A stretch of DNA of 64,000 nt. Source: Stichopus chloronotus. Taxonomy: Eukaryota > Echinodermata > Holothuroidea > Aspidochirotida > Stichopodidae. The notes beneath the pieces were generated by a model. The model was not told the DNA's origin. It worked only from the letters and a program-made list of their open reading frames with translations, and made no database searches. The position numbers were made by a program, and so were the translations under genes. This document shows, one piece after another, positions 13,201 to 24,027 of the stretch. The stretch's first letter is position 1. Every line of letters begins with the position of its first letter. The DNA is taken from positions 18,391,358-18,455,357 of the forward strand of contig SFZH01000008.1 in assembly GCA_021234535.1 (NCBI GenBank), written 5' to 3'.

Positions 13201-16200
13201 TCATTCACATAGAAGTTGTGAAACATCTGTTCGATATCACCCATTACTGCTACCTCACCGATACGAAACCTTAGCAGTATACCAAGGAGTGTGTTCATCT
13301 GATCTGGACCTTGAAGGAGCATCTTGTTCAATGAGACGCCATCGAATGTGGCACTAGCGTCAAAGACTACTCTAATACTAGACTTCTTAGGGTGTCGTAC
13401 GGCAAAGTGGGGAAGATACCACACCATGTTGGGTAGTGTAGTGCAATTGCCTGAAGGAACCTCAGAAGCATGACCTCTTGATATTATCTTGTCCATAAAT
13501 GTTTGGTACTCCTTCATCATCTCGGTTTTCTGTTTAAGTGCCTTCAGAAGGTTAGAAAGACGACTTCTTGCCTGTGCATAGTTATTGGGTAGCCCACGTT
13601 TTCCTTTCTTGAAAGGTAAAGGGAACTCCAGATTTCCCAATTCGTTGGTATGGGCAGCTTCTGCCATGAGGTTAATAAATTGTCTGTCTTCGACTGACAG
13701 AGCCTGTTTGTCATCATCGGCCCGTTCAACATAGACATCATCCTTTTTCTGACGGTCTAAAATATCCTTCGTATAAATGTGACTTTCACATGTTAGACAA
13801 AGTGAGTCGATATACGGATCTGCAACGGTTCTGTTTACTGATACATGGACTATTCCTTTCGCCCCACTTTTGCACACTCGTCCTGAGACAGTCCATCCCA
13901 AATCAGTGCGTTGAGCCCATGGTGTACCCCTTGGGCCATTTCTGCTTTCCCTCACCTTTAGTGGCTCTGGGCAGTTTCTACCCAGCAGCAAAATGATGTC
14001 TACCTCATCTTGTAGTTGAGGGATCAACTTAGCAATAGTCTTGAGATGTTGATACGTCTGGCAAATCTCTGGTGTTGGTATCTCCCTTCGGTCCCCAGGA
14101 ATGTGTTCGTTCTCTATGATGGTTGGCAACTTTTCCTTGTGGCCTGTAATAGATTCAACCACAATACCGTGGGCTCTCCTTCCTCTGGTAACAACCCGAT
14201 GACCATTACAGGTTGACAGCTCGTACTCATGCTCAGGGCCATGGATGTTGAGTTTGTTGAACAGTTGAGGATCTCCCAGACAGGCGTTGGACTGGTCATC
14301 GAGGACAACATAACCATAAATCCAGGCTGATGGGTCATTTTCACTGTACAATTTCGCCAACACAATCTTGGAGCAAGAACGAGCTGTAGCACATGCAGAG
14401 AACTTGGTGCACTTTATGTTAGCTTCTTCAGTTTTTTCTGTCTCTTGATTGTCAGATTTGTTTGCATCGTCTTTCTCTTTTTGCTCATCGATATGCATGA
14501 ATGAGGAGTGTCTTGCACTGCCACACTTCTTACATTTGACTTCTGAGTTGCAGTCTTTCACTAAGTGGTTCTGTGCACATCGGAAGCAAAGCCCAAACTT
14601 CTTACAAAATTCCTTTCTGTCGGAAATAGGTTGTCTGCTGAATGCAACACACTCTGAAATGTCATGACCCTTACATTTGTGGAAGAGGCAACTTGTCTCA
14701 GCAGTAGCTGGTGATACCTTGTTCGTTGCCATCACTCTGCATGTTTGTTTCTGCGCCTTGTTGGACTTCGAGTTTTGCAATTCATCTGTAGGGTAGAGAT
14801 CTGGGTCGTTATACATCTGAGCCGTGTACCTCATAAATTCAGCAAACTGAGCAAAGGTTGGATAGGACCCACAGATGACCTTGTTCCTGGAGACTTCTTG
14901 CCTCCATGTGTTGTGAATACGTTGTGGGAGCTTTTCCAAAATGGGATATAGTGTCTGGGGGTAGTTCAAAATGTTCAGGCCTGGCAAGTCCCTCATCTGC
15001 GATGATGCATCCACGCACAGATCAGCCAAGGCTTGAAGTTGATATCTGTCTTGATCAGTGAGCCTTTGAAAGTTTGTGATTCTTCTTATTAACTCTGCCG
15101 TGATTTTAGATTTGTTCCCAAAACGCCTCTCCAGTTCCACCCAAACCTCTCTGTACGCTGTGTCCGGGCATGAGACATGTAGATTTCTATACCGGTCGAC
15201 TAACTGCTTCACTTCTCCCTCTGTGTACTTTGCCAGGTAGGAGAGCTTCTGGGAGGACGAGTTATTACCCTGAGAAACCACAGCTTCAACGGAAGCTTTC
15301 CATGGCTGGAATAATAGTGGGTCACCACCAAAAATATCTGGTTCTTGGATTGGTTGTCTTTGTTGAGCAAGACTATTTGTGACTTGCATCGGTAGGTCAA
15401 TCAACCTCTCCTCAGTACTGGTTCTTGCATCCTGAGGGTCAGGCAATGGGGACACAGGTACTTCTGAACAGTGAAAGGGGTTGCCAGGTGTATTGTGCTG
15501 TTGACAGTAGTCCTTAGGGGAGAAGGGGGTTGCTGTTGGCCTCAACTGGGAGCCTGATACAACACTAGGTGTAATTTGCCGAGATGAAAGAAACCGCTCC
15601 ACATGATCATTAGACGTGTCTTCAGGGTTGGTGTTGAAACCCAGCTTCTCTTCTCGTTCACACTCTAGGATAGCCTCCGAACGTGCCTTCTCAACGGCAG
15701 CAGTCTGCCGTGCTCGTAAAATCCTAAGGTCTGCCTCTGCCGCCGCTTCCTCTTTAAGCCTCTCTAGATCATTGATTGCCTTTTTCGTTTTATATTCGGA
15801 TGCCCGCTTGGCTATTACTTCTTCAAAGGCTGCATTTTCTGAGGCGGCAGCTGCAGCTGCTGCAGCTTGAGCACGGAGAATGGAAGAAGACGTGGAACGT
15901 AAGGATCTCTTTGTGTCTATCGATGCTATTGATCTGATTTCCAGGAGCTCTGCCTTCCCTTTAGCATCTTTGATTGTTTCTCTAGCACGTTTACAGTTCC
16001 TAACAACTGCAGCCTTAGTGATGGAGGCGTCTTCTTCATACTGTTTATCATTTGAGTATAATTCTTCCAGGTCATTCCATGTTTTCACATACAAATCTAA
16101 AGCGTCTTGAATTTCTGACAAAGCTGTTTGTGGATCTCTGACCTCTGCATCGGACTCTATTACCACTAACCTCTTTCGGATATTACTCCAGAGTTGATCC

Positions 16201-16277
16201 AAATCATGTTCTGCTGTCTGAATGTCGCTGGCCAAAGAACGACGTGATGTTCGTTTTTCCTTAAGTAGCGTCTCCAT
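10254..16277 (-). CDS. BEL/Pao gag-pol polyprotein (2007 aa, intact)
   Basis: A single frame carrying the BEL domain order. Residues 1-300: gag head with charged coiled coil and an alanine run near 135-145. From about 310: gag core of the DUF1759 type (FGGDP..F..W). About 550-600: paired Cys/His zinc knuckles (CFRCAQNH..C, CKKCGSARH). About 655: retropepsin-like segment with LDDQSN where a DSG/DTG would stand, a variant seen in other BEL elements. About 960-1110: reverse transcriptase with FYVDD near 1091. About 1190-1400: Pao linker and RNase H (FSDAS near 1270, YTDSK). About 1630-1665: HHCC zinc finger. About 1697-1815: integrase core with D (GADVFGPW), D (CDQGTNF) and E (VWERQ). Final 120 residues: DUF5641-like tail. 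The ATG lies 24 nt inside the 5' LTR. Gag and Pol share one frame, so processing must be proteolytic. Confidence 0.96.
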   Translation of the reverse strand: METLLKEKRTSRRSLASDIQTAEHDLDQLWSNIRKRLVVIESDAEVRDPQTALSEIQDALDLYVKTWNDLEELYSNDKQYEEDASITKAAVVRNCKRARETIKDAKGKAELLEIRSIASIDTKRSLRSTSSSILRAQAAAAAAAASENAAFEEVIAKRASEYKTKKAINDLERLKEEAAAEADLRILRARQTAAVEKARSEAILECEREEKLGFNTNPEDTSNDHVERFLSSRQITPSVVSGSQLRPTATPFSPKDYCQQHNTPGNPFHCSEVPVSPLPDPQDARTSTEERLIDLPMQVTNSLAQQRQPIQEPDIFGGDPLLFQPWKASVEAVVSQGNNSSSQKLSYLAKYTEGEVKQLVDRYRNLHVSCPDTAYREVWVELERRFGNKSKITAELIRRITNFQRLTDQDRYQLQALADLCVDASSQMRDLPGLNILNYPQTLYPILEKLPQRIHNTWRQEVSRNKVICGSYPTFAQFAEFMRYTAQMYNDPDLYPTDELQNSKSNKAQKQTCRVMATNKVSPATAETSCLFHKCKGHDISECVAFSRQPISDRKEFCKKFGLCFRCAQNHLVKDCNSEVKCKKCGSARHSSFMHIDEQKEKDDANKSDNQETEKTEEANIKCTKFSACATARSCSKIVLAKLYSENDPSAWIYGYVVLDDQSNACLGDPQLFNKLNIHGPEHEYELSTCNGHRVVTRGRRAHGIVVESITGHKEKLPTIIENEHIPGDRREIPTPEICQTYQHLKTIAKLIPQLQDEVDIILLLGRNCPEPLKVRESRNGPRGTPWAQRTDLGWTVSGRVCKSGAKGIVHVSVNRTVADPYIDSLCLTCESHIYTKDILDRQKKDDVYVERADDDKQALSVEDRQFINLMAEAAHTNELGNLEFPLPFKKGKRGLPNNYAQARSRLSNLLKALKQKTEMMKEYQTFMDKIISRGHASEVPSGNCTTLPNMVWYLPHFAVRHPKKSSIRVVFDASATFDGVSLNKMLLQGPDQMNTLLGILLRFRIGEVAVMGDIEQMFHNFYVNEEDRNFLRFLWFRDNDPSNPVVNYRMNVHFFGSISSPAVAAFGLRMIANACRSSHGKDVTEFVNRDFYVDDGLTSVSDAETAVNLIQRSCDALSTKNLRFHKFVSNAKEVMQALPERDRAEDLRCVDLQRDELPIQRSLGVHWNLESDTFTFKVNLPEKPFSRRGVLSIASSIFDPIGLVAPVSIEGKILLRELMKQMEGESKMPLDIWDRPLPEHYRPRWDSWRNSLCQLEHVHIPRCYTPSDFGPIMEQDLHVFSDASDLAIGAVAYLRQVNENGLTHVSFLMAKGRLTPKHAVSIPRLELCAAVLATTLVRTIEPELKGRINVDSITYYTDSKVVLGYISNESKRFHVYVANRVHKIHAISQPSQWQYVPTNLNPADLVSRSVRPDQLINSLWYRGPDFLWQQSLPTATNKLMSRDQFPLDPNDPDVRKEVRSSATDVQGGGCDKPTSATSELGCHRFLRFSSWQSLRRAFANLKVMAKSFRSTKMQVPSYKQGKPSHSRMLSKQPTVEELQESQKAILKAVQKEKFSREIDSLKMPHDLRGQGQSFKQNNPLRKLSPFLDEEGLLRVGGRLRRADLDLGGRHPILLPKNSHVSRLIATYFHEVTHHQGRHLTMGALRSGGFWILGVHSLVRSIIDKCITCKRLRAKPITQQMADLPKDRVETSPPFTNVGADVFGPWTVVTRRTRGGSADSKRWAVIFTCLSSRAVHLEVLESMDTSSFIMALRRFMAIRGPVAKLRCDQGTNFIGARNELEGSAVHLDQRHINQYLSSKGTEWLFNPPQASHFGGVWERQIKTLRRVLDAMFYQLGEHQLTHEVLVTFLAEAATIVNSRPLTSISSDANDPAPLTPNMLLTQKAIPLQPFADEFTRQDLYGRKRWRRVQYLADQFWVRWRKEYLQSLQPRQKWLHPQKNVSVGDVVLLKERDVVRGSWPLARVVRAHESEDGKVRKVDVLVCTDGTRRNFTRPISELVLIESANTSP

Positions 16278-16301
16278 GGTGTAGAGTCATAGTCTTTTCA
16301 C

Positions 16302-17460
16302 TGTACTGGCCGGTATACCATCTCGTAGAATTGCCAGTAGTTTCAACCAAGGATAAATAAAAAGAATGGCCAAAGATCAGGGCTGTGGTTTCCAATCTTC
16401 TAGTTTATTCCAAGGTGAACTGTTTAAAATAAAAACAATAACTCACAAGCAACTTGCATAACAAACGGGGCAAGAAGGAACCAAACTCAAACACGATACG
16501 TATGAAGACACCTTCAAAAATGACATGCGTGCAAACACAATTCATACACTCTGGTGACAACGGAGTCAATCAGCCTTCATGCAGCACCTCATACTAACAC
16601 CTCAAGGTTCTACAGGATATAACTAGAATTGACCTTCTTAAGATACGATTATAAAGAAATGCAGACTAAAGGCACTGGTTACATTCCGTGACCTGTGCGA
16701 ATACTGATAAATGTTAATATGCTAAAACCGTGAGTGGAAGACTCTAGATCTGTATGTAAACCGCCAACCCACTCCAAGAAAGACATTCACAGAAACTAAT
16801 TGTAAACTCCTGAATAACACATAATGTGTCTCCGATACTGAAATATGTCCATGTTACTGTATAAAAAGATAGAGCTGTACTCAAAACACCTAACGTGACA
16901 GCCTCACAAAAACACCTCACTTCAGTCCATCCAGCTAGAGGTACTTCAATACTTTAGTGGTTTACCTGCACATGTGAAAAACAAAGGGTCCACTGTGTCC
17001 TACACAACGGTAGGTTAATAACAGAGCTGGAAAAGATGTGTAAATAATGATATCAATGCCCACACAAAGTAAAAAAACCCCCAACAATTCTCTCCAAGGT
17101 GAGTGATACAGCCTCATAAGGTAACGAAAAAGGTCCTCGCGCAACTAATACCTGCAACGCACTAAAAACATGAGAGGAAAGGCACCGAATGTCCTTGCTT
17201 TTCATCTAGAGAAATAAGAAAATAAGGGATAAAAACTTACAAGACTATGGCTCTCTACGTATAAATGAGTTGAGAAGAATAGATACCTCTGAATACAATC
17301 AGTCTCGGGTAAATAGTAAAAACCGTCATCAAAAACTAATACTGAGGTGGCTCTCGTTGTCAAATCGTCTCGTCAACGTTTCTCCTTTTTTCCCACCCCA
17401 GCTGGTCACTGACAAACCCGAAGTGCGCCCCCACAAAATGACAGTCTGAAGCCTTTCACA
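16302..17460 (-). repeat. BEL/Pao 5' LTR (1159 bp)
   Basis: Direct repeat of 8968-10127 with three differences. In element orientation it is the upstream LTR and must carry the promoter, but no convincing TATA or initiator could be chosen by eye. The inner end GGCCAGTACA is followed on the minus strand by GTGAAAAGACTATGAC, which is not complementary to a tRNA CCA end. Confidence 0.95.
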
Positions 17461-17465
17461 GAGAA
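17461..17465. repeat. Target-site duplication, right copy (GAGAA)
   Basis: Matches 8963-8967 exactly. It marks the integration point of the BEL element. Confidence 0.9.
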
Positions 17466-20400
17466 CCATACTTGAAGGTGATTGGTGGTTTTTTCAATAT
17501 CTCATGTGACGTCAGTATATATCTTGTTGGGAACTCTTGTTAGTAGGCCTATATGGTTACTTTTTGCATGTACTCGTATACAGTCACTGTGATTAGTGCA
17601 TTAAGGTATGCACACACCCTCGCACGAACACGCATGCTCTATCGATGTTGCCATTGCCCCATGCAAAATGTGACCCCCCAAACCAGTGACGTTTGCAGAG
17701 AGTGATTGAGTAGAGTCTAACGTCACATGCTTGTAGGTAGGCGGGAAATCTTTTGACAAAGCATTCCCACTCCATTCTATCATGGAACGCCGTCTTCTCA
17801 AACTGAGACTCCAAATGGAAGACGGTTCCCAAGATACTACTCACCGGAACGGAAAGGGATTGTGGGTAAGAGATGTCAAGGTAGCATACCGGTATAGCTA
17901 CGTTTCGATTCATACATTAAGTAAAGCAGTATCACGCTGCTTAAGAGAACGACTCCAAATTCAGCTGAAATGGTGCCACGTGAGAAAAAAAAAAAAAAAA
18001 TCAAGTTTTCTGCTTTTTCACCCCAGCAATCATGAAGGTACAATCCGTATCATAGAGATGAGCTCAGTCCAAGATCATTCTAAATCAGATAAACCGTTTA
18101 GTGTTCTTCAGAAAGAACATTACCATTTACTTCCTAACCACAGGCTTTAAGTAAAATCACCGAAAATAAATACTGGAATAATAATAAAATTAATGTTAAA
18201 AAATACAAAAAAAGTTTCAAGCAATTTATTTTACCATGCCAAAAAATTATGTGGCAAAACAGACAAGCCTTTATAATTGTTGTTATGGCAATTCATTGAA
18301 ATCGTTTGTGTTTGTTTTGGGAAAACATCGTTCATCATATATCAACCTTTCTTGAAAACAAACATATGCATATATACGTTCTCAACGATGAAATTGAGCG
18401 GAAAAAATGCGAATTTGTCGCCAGAGCACTGTTTCGTGTGTTTACATAAGTCCTCGCAAAATTAAAGTCATCTGCTAACTAATCGATCGAAGATTTTTAT
18501 CAACTATCAAACACAGGAACCAGAAAACGGATTCGAAAAGTTTCATTAAACAAGGAGTAATGAAGCATAGTAATAGCTAAGAGAGAAATCTAAAACGTTT
18601 TACAACAATTCTGAGCTCTAGCTTTTAAATTAAGGGACCGCAGGGCGCCAAATTTACACTGAAAGGTCGTCAGTCTGCTGCAGGTGAGATTAATAAATCT
18701 CATGTGACTTGAGTCTCCCTATGATAACTTTCTACAAACCGTTCTTACAGTCCACGGATTCAGCACGTGTTCGCGCACACTGAGTAATACAGTTACGATA
18801 GCAAAACGGTATAGGCCTATCCTCACTCGTCCTACAGATGCTTCATAGTTACTGACAAAGAGCGACCTTAGACTAGCGACGTTTACATTGAGTTATCAAG
18901 GCGAACACTGACGTCAGATGATTTATTAATAAGAAGACCAGTCACCTTTAAAAAGGTAGGGGGATAGGTTAATTTGTTTGGTGGGTGGGCAGGTTGGTTG
19001 TTGAGGTCGGAGGGCCTTAAAAATGATCAGACTTTAGAGAAAGAGGGAGTCTTTTGGAAGATTGAGGCCCCGGTAGATAGGCCTACCTACGTATATGGGT
19101 AGATATGCCTATTTAATTTCAACACTCTAACAGATAGAAGATGCATCCTAACTAAATTTATTTTACATTCTCGCAGTTTACCTTGATTACAGTTGAACCG
19201 TGCACTGATTAAGGTCATGTAGCTTCATGCTAAGGCTCACTTCGATTTACAGAAAGTCTACCGCAATGAAAGCTTAAAACGAGTCTAAACAAACCTTATG
19301 ACGGTTCAGATTACCGGGAAAAGTTATTGTAATTGATTAGGTCGTTCACTGTACTGTGAGTATGCATGGAAAACGAAATCAAAGCGACCACTCATCAGTA
19401 TATTTGAATTCTTCTAACGTAGCTGAGGGTATCTCAATGTGTCATTTTTTTTGCTCATTTTTGCATGTTTTTGATTGGTAACCTTGAGGCGATCTTCACA
19501 ATCGATATATTCACTCGTAGCATATATACAGTGCTTTGACAAGTAACTGCGTTTTCATACGATGGTCTACGAGGGCTATTTATAGTTCTATATTTTGAAT
19601 TTTCGGATTTTGGTTTGCCAAATATTAACTTCATGAAAAAAGGTTACTTATGGCAAACTTAATCTCTTACACTTTTCAACTAGAAACAAAAAAGACAAAG
19701 TAGTAGGATGCCGATTATTTCGAGCACCTTCGTGTAGTAAATGTTCCTTCTTCCATAGGAGAGGGTAAAAACTGGTGAGAAAGAATGGTAGAATTCTCGG
19801 TTTCTGTATGTGTAATTAGGAGGACATTAGCAACAGCAACCGTTGCCAGAAATTGCTGAGCCATAGGTAGGTACATTTGATTGCTGTTGGTGTGTAGTCT
19901 CTTCACAAGGAAAGTCGAACTTGAAGATATATGTACTTCTCATATAGATGACGCTATGTCAATTTGAGTTTTGCGGGTCATATTTCGTTGTAGCACGAGC
20001 CTGACATTGGCTGCATTTATTGTACTCTCCGGTACAAAGGGCCTGGGGGTGGGGGTGTTTTTATTCCGACAGGTTATTGTACACTGTTCTGCTTTGTTCT
20101 CCCCACGGGAGATCGTCAGTATTGCCAGGAATGCTTTTGCTTTCACGTTTGTCTTGGATTGTCCCTTTGCTTATTTGTTCAAGGTATTGCATGTTATTCC
20201 AATGGTTTTATCCTTTTTGCTTTTGTTGTTGTAAGGAATTATACGATGGCTCTACTCTCTAGCCTGCCTATCGTACAGATGTCGTGGGTGGAACAAAAAG
20301 TAATCATATAAATCTCTGTAGAAGTTTGTAGACTCTATTCTCTTAAGTTTTTTTTCGGAGTGTGAGGTTCCATTTCGGCAACCCCAATGAAGAAAGTCAG

Positions 20401-20848
20401 GCGAATTCTTCTGGCTCAAGGTATCAATAAAAAAGGGAAACCTCTGTTGCCAATGCAACTACGAGGCGATCGTAAAGATCTTAGCAGTGGTATTTAAGAA
20501 AATGGTCTTTCGAGATTACGACAACTTTAGCTAACATGACTTGCTGTCGGAATTGACCTGTAAAATTGGCTGTGATTTTAAAGGATGAGAATATGCAGCT
20601 GCAGTGAGAAAGACTTTGGATAATCTACCTGAATGTCTTTTGAACAAATTAAGAGGTAATCAAAATTTGCAGATAAATCGGGGTGCATTGCACGTTTGAG
20701 CCGTATAAATCAAATCCTTCGTAATCTACACTGGTGTCTGTAAGGCATAACATGTTAACATGTAATTGAAGATGTACTATCGATGTACTTACCCCAGCTA
20801 CTTGCCATGAACTCATCCACAAATGTAATCTAGCTTCACGTTGTGTTA
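17466..20848. other. Non-coding stretch, no gene recognised
   Basis: Short ORFs on both strands lack recognisable domains. A long A-run occurs at about 17985-18000. A GGT-rich patch lies near 18957-19015. No RNA gene was found. Confidence 0.5.
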
Positions 20849-21068
20849 CAACCTACTTTTGTAATTACAACCACTTTTGAAACAAGTCACCACTTTTGTA
20901 ATTAATTTCTTCGTACCACTTTTGTAATAAAATCACCATTTCTGTCATAAATTCTCCCACTTTTGTAAGTTTTGATGTCACCACTTTTGTAACGCTCACC
21001 GACAACTTTTGTAATGGAATTCTCGTTCAACCACTTTTGTAACAGTCAGTTAAACACTTTTGTAATCG
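20849..21068 (+). repeat. Degenerate repeat of CCACTTTTGTAA (about 10 copies)
   Basis: A 12-base core close to CCACTTTTGTAA recurs near 20851, 20870, 20888, 20916, 20934, 20957, 20980, 21003, 21030 and 21053. The spacers are 6-16 bases and mostly unrelated in sequence. One copy reads CCATTTCTGTCA and another CCACTTTTGAAA; the others are nearly perfect. Centre-to-centre spacing is irregular at about 18-28 bp. This is not a simple microsatellite, because the core is conserved better than the spacers. It could be a cluster of protein-binding sites or the decayed arm of a repeat element. Confidence 0.75.
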
Positions 21069-21448
21069 TCTATCGTCCTAAGTTATTGGAATGCTCCTTA
21101 TCTACTCTCTCTCTCTACATCGCTGCTACTTCATTTTACATCAAATCTACGTCACGTTACAGGACTAGTACTTTCTTTCACATGGCTACCGTGTCATTTC
21201 TTATCGCTACTATAGTTCCTTTTACATTGCTACCACTTAAAGTTATACTACGAAACAGTGAACAATTTTTGGAAATAATGTAAAACACCGTTTTTATTCT
21301 GAACTTTTGAGCACACATATATTGAAACTAAGCAATGGTTTCAGTTCAATCGAAAAAAACTTGTTTGTTGCACACTGGTAACTTTACTCACAATCGTTAC
21401 AAAATAAATGTTCATATTTTCATTTGACAGCTCAATCCGGTAGTGTAA

Positions 21449-21640
21449 ACCCGGTAGTGTTCATCTGTATTAGATGATTCATCTGTATTACATGATTACA
21501 GTACACGCATGCCTACCGTACCGTACCGTACCGTACGCACGCCTACCGTATACAAAGTTAAATTCAAGTGAAAACCCGGAAGTGTTCATCTGTATTAGAT
21601 GATTACAATACACTCATGCCTACCGTATACAAAGTTAAAT
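21449..21640 (+). repeat. Two direct repeats with an internal CCGTA array
   Basis: Copy 1 (about 21449-21567) and copy 2 (about 21572-21640) share CCCGG.AGTGTTCATCTG, the TATTAGATGATT segment, GCCTACCGTATACAAAG and TTAAATT. Copy 1 is longer because it carries an internal duplication of the ATCTGTATTA segment and a four-unit CCGTA array at about 21516-21536. Confidence 0.8.
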
Positions 21641-21649
21641 TGGTCTGTA

Positions 21650-24000
21650 AATAGTTATATGAATACCGCAATACAATGGAAGATATGTTGCTGGATGACT
21701 TCTGACCATAATCTCAATTTTCTTCTAGTTCTCTTTCGTTATTGACAAACGCTTTGCACGAGATCTTTTTCAATTGTCATCAAAGTTCCAAGAAAACTAA
21801 AACCCACTTTCGATACCTCTAAACTTGAATTAAGCAGCTAAACGACGTGAGGGGGTGAGAAATATCTTTAATCTATGTGATCCCCAACTGAAATGAATGC
21901 CGCATAGTACAGATAATTTTACCTCCCACGCGCCATTTAATGGAGTAAAATTGGCAGGCATGAAAATTGGTTTGACTTACATCAAGGACATAGATCAATA
22001 CTACACAGTGTCGCCGGCTAATTGCTCATTTTAATTATCACCTTCGAGCATTTCTTAAATCTTTATCAGCATTCGACAACCGATATTGAGAACTAGTGAA
22101 TGTGACGTCATCAGAAGCATCGGTAACATTTCTTTCCTTTCGCCTTGGCATTTCTATTTGATTTTTATTCTTCATCTTCAGAGAACTGGTTGAGAAAATA
22201 AAAGAAAGTAAAGAATAGTACTTAAATGTAAATATGTAAAGAGCGCCAAATATTCCTAAACACTTTCAAACGGTAGAGAAAGAAAAAAGATAAAGAAAAT
22301 GACCTATCTTAAAGTGATTTCGCGTGTACTGAAAAACCAGAAAGATAAGATTATGTTTGATCTTAACTTTTTCTTTATTTTTAAATGTGCACGCGAGGTT
22401 GTACATGAATGAAGTATGTCTTGCAATGAAGGAAAATGACAGTAACTACTTTCAAAAGCAACGGGATTGGCACAAAAACAGTAAAAAAGCTGTTAAACTC
22501 ATACTTAAAATTAATGGTTTTTACTCTAAGCGCCTACATAATGAATATGCAACAATACAGGTCTCACTAGTGTATTAAAAACATACTTCTTTAGTCGTCG
22601 CTCCTTGGTAAGTATCGGGCATTGTAGTATTTTGTGAAAGGAAGCACTGTATTTACAAATAACCTACGAACTGAACACAGCATTGCGGCGTCAGTGATCC
22701 TGAGTTGTTTTGACTAACTGAATATTCAATACTAGTATACTTCCCATTGGCTTGTTCAAAGGAGCACACCGTTGGTTTGAATGAAAACTGTCAACCACTA
22801 CATCATCGTATTCCACACTTTTTGAGGTTATGTTAGATGAATTTGGAATCCTATGGCAAAATTAACCAACTGAAATCTATTTATTTTCCCAGATTGTCTG
22901 ATTGGTACAATGGAAAGCGTTACCACACTTATGGAGATACAATTTCAATGTTTTTTTACTTTTTACCTACTCACGCAATCACTTTAACGAAGTCGGCTCG
23001 ATATGTAAAGTAAATGAATGAAATGTAAATGACTCCAGTGAGATTCGAACTCAAAACCTTACCTTGCTAGTCTGGACATTCGTTTCTCTTTTATTTTATG
23101 GACAGGCCCACTGGCTTGTCCGTAATACAAAGTACGAAAATATCAACAAAACATAAATAAAATTAATGTAATTTAAGCGATTGCATTCAAGGTAAGCATT
23201 TAGGTTTAGCCTTTGAGGTTAATTTATACAGAGGTTAAATATTGTGATAATGCATTGATATCTCTGTGCAAATCAATATTTACAGTTGCATTTCATATTT
23301 TTTGTTGTTGACGTAAACGGAAACACGTGCTGAAGAAACGTGTGTACCCATTTGTGCACTTATATGCAAATATCACTCGATGCGTGTGGATGTACACAGA
23401 AAACGACACATCTTTTTATTCTGACCTAGTTAGTATATGTACCATAAACACTTCTAGACAGTGCAAATTTCCCCCTGAGCTCGGCTACCCCAAAATCTAT
23501 CAACATTTTTAATTTTAATGTAATAATTTGGTAAAATGTACAGTTTTTTTTCCTCATGATTGTAGAATACTCACTTGAGCCTGAGGTCTGATGTGTTTGT
23601 TTCAAGTTATAGATGGGGCTATTCCAAATTGCCTGTTTTTATAAGTATGAAGTACAAATCAATCCTAATACTGAACCTTTATCCCTCGCAGTATTTCGTA
23701 CCTAAGCCAAACAGGGTACTAATTTGTTTCTACATGTTGGTATTTCATTCGTTACCACAATTTTTTCCTTTGAGCTTCAGAAAAAGTTTTTCCAGAGGTC
23801 GTGAATTCTTTTTTACTAAATCGACAAAAACACGGACCAAGTGTTTCGTTCTCAATTTAAAAGAAAGTTCGCAACGGTGAATGACCATATTACAAAGTTT
23901 GTTATGTGTGAAGGGAATATTGCGCATACTCTTAAAATCTAACTTTTTGAAAAGTTAAAACTGTAAATAGCTTCTTCCTCTAGATTTCATTTTGGTATCC
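21650..24000. other. Non-coding stretch, no gene recognised
   Basis: No coding region supported. A minus-strand segment near 23040-23095 contains GAGTTCGAATCTC, resembling a tRNA B box, but without a proper A box or cloverleaf; it may be a scrap of a tRNA-derived SINE. Otherwise AT-rich sequence. Confidence 0.45.
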
Positions 24001-24027
24001 TGCAGTAGCGGACCCAGTATTTGGCAA

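Larger units (their letters stand above)
8968..17460 (-). mobile_element. Full-length BEL/Pao LTR retrotransposon, very recent insertion
   Basis: The element spans 8493 bp: LTR, one long gag-pol frame, LTR, flanked by a perfect 5-bp duplication. The LTRs differ at only three sites, so insertion is recent. The coding region has no internal stop or frameshift, so the copy may be autonomous. There is no envelope-like frame. On the minus strand, the sequence just upstream of the 3' LTR (10128-10137) reads AGACGGGGAG, a plausible polypurine tract. Between the 5' LTR and the gag-pol ATG there are only 24 nt and no TGG-starting primer-binding site. Confidence 0.96.

Noticed and set aside
15616..15870. 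Alanine-ending plus-strand frame inside gag
   Set aside because: Shadow of the gag-pol frame on the minus strand, produced by the GCA/GCT run.
20849..21068. CRISPR-like array
   Set aside because: Cores are only 12 bp, spacing is irregular, and this is eukaryotic DNA.
23040..23095. Possible tRNA gene on the minus strand (GAGTTCGAATCTC)
   Set aside because: A B-box-like segment only; no A box at the right distance, no acceptor stem, no cloverleaf. At most a SINE scrap.
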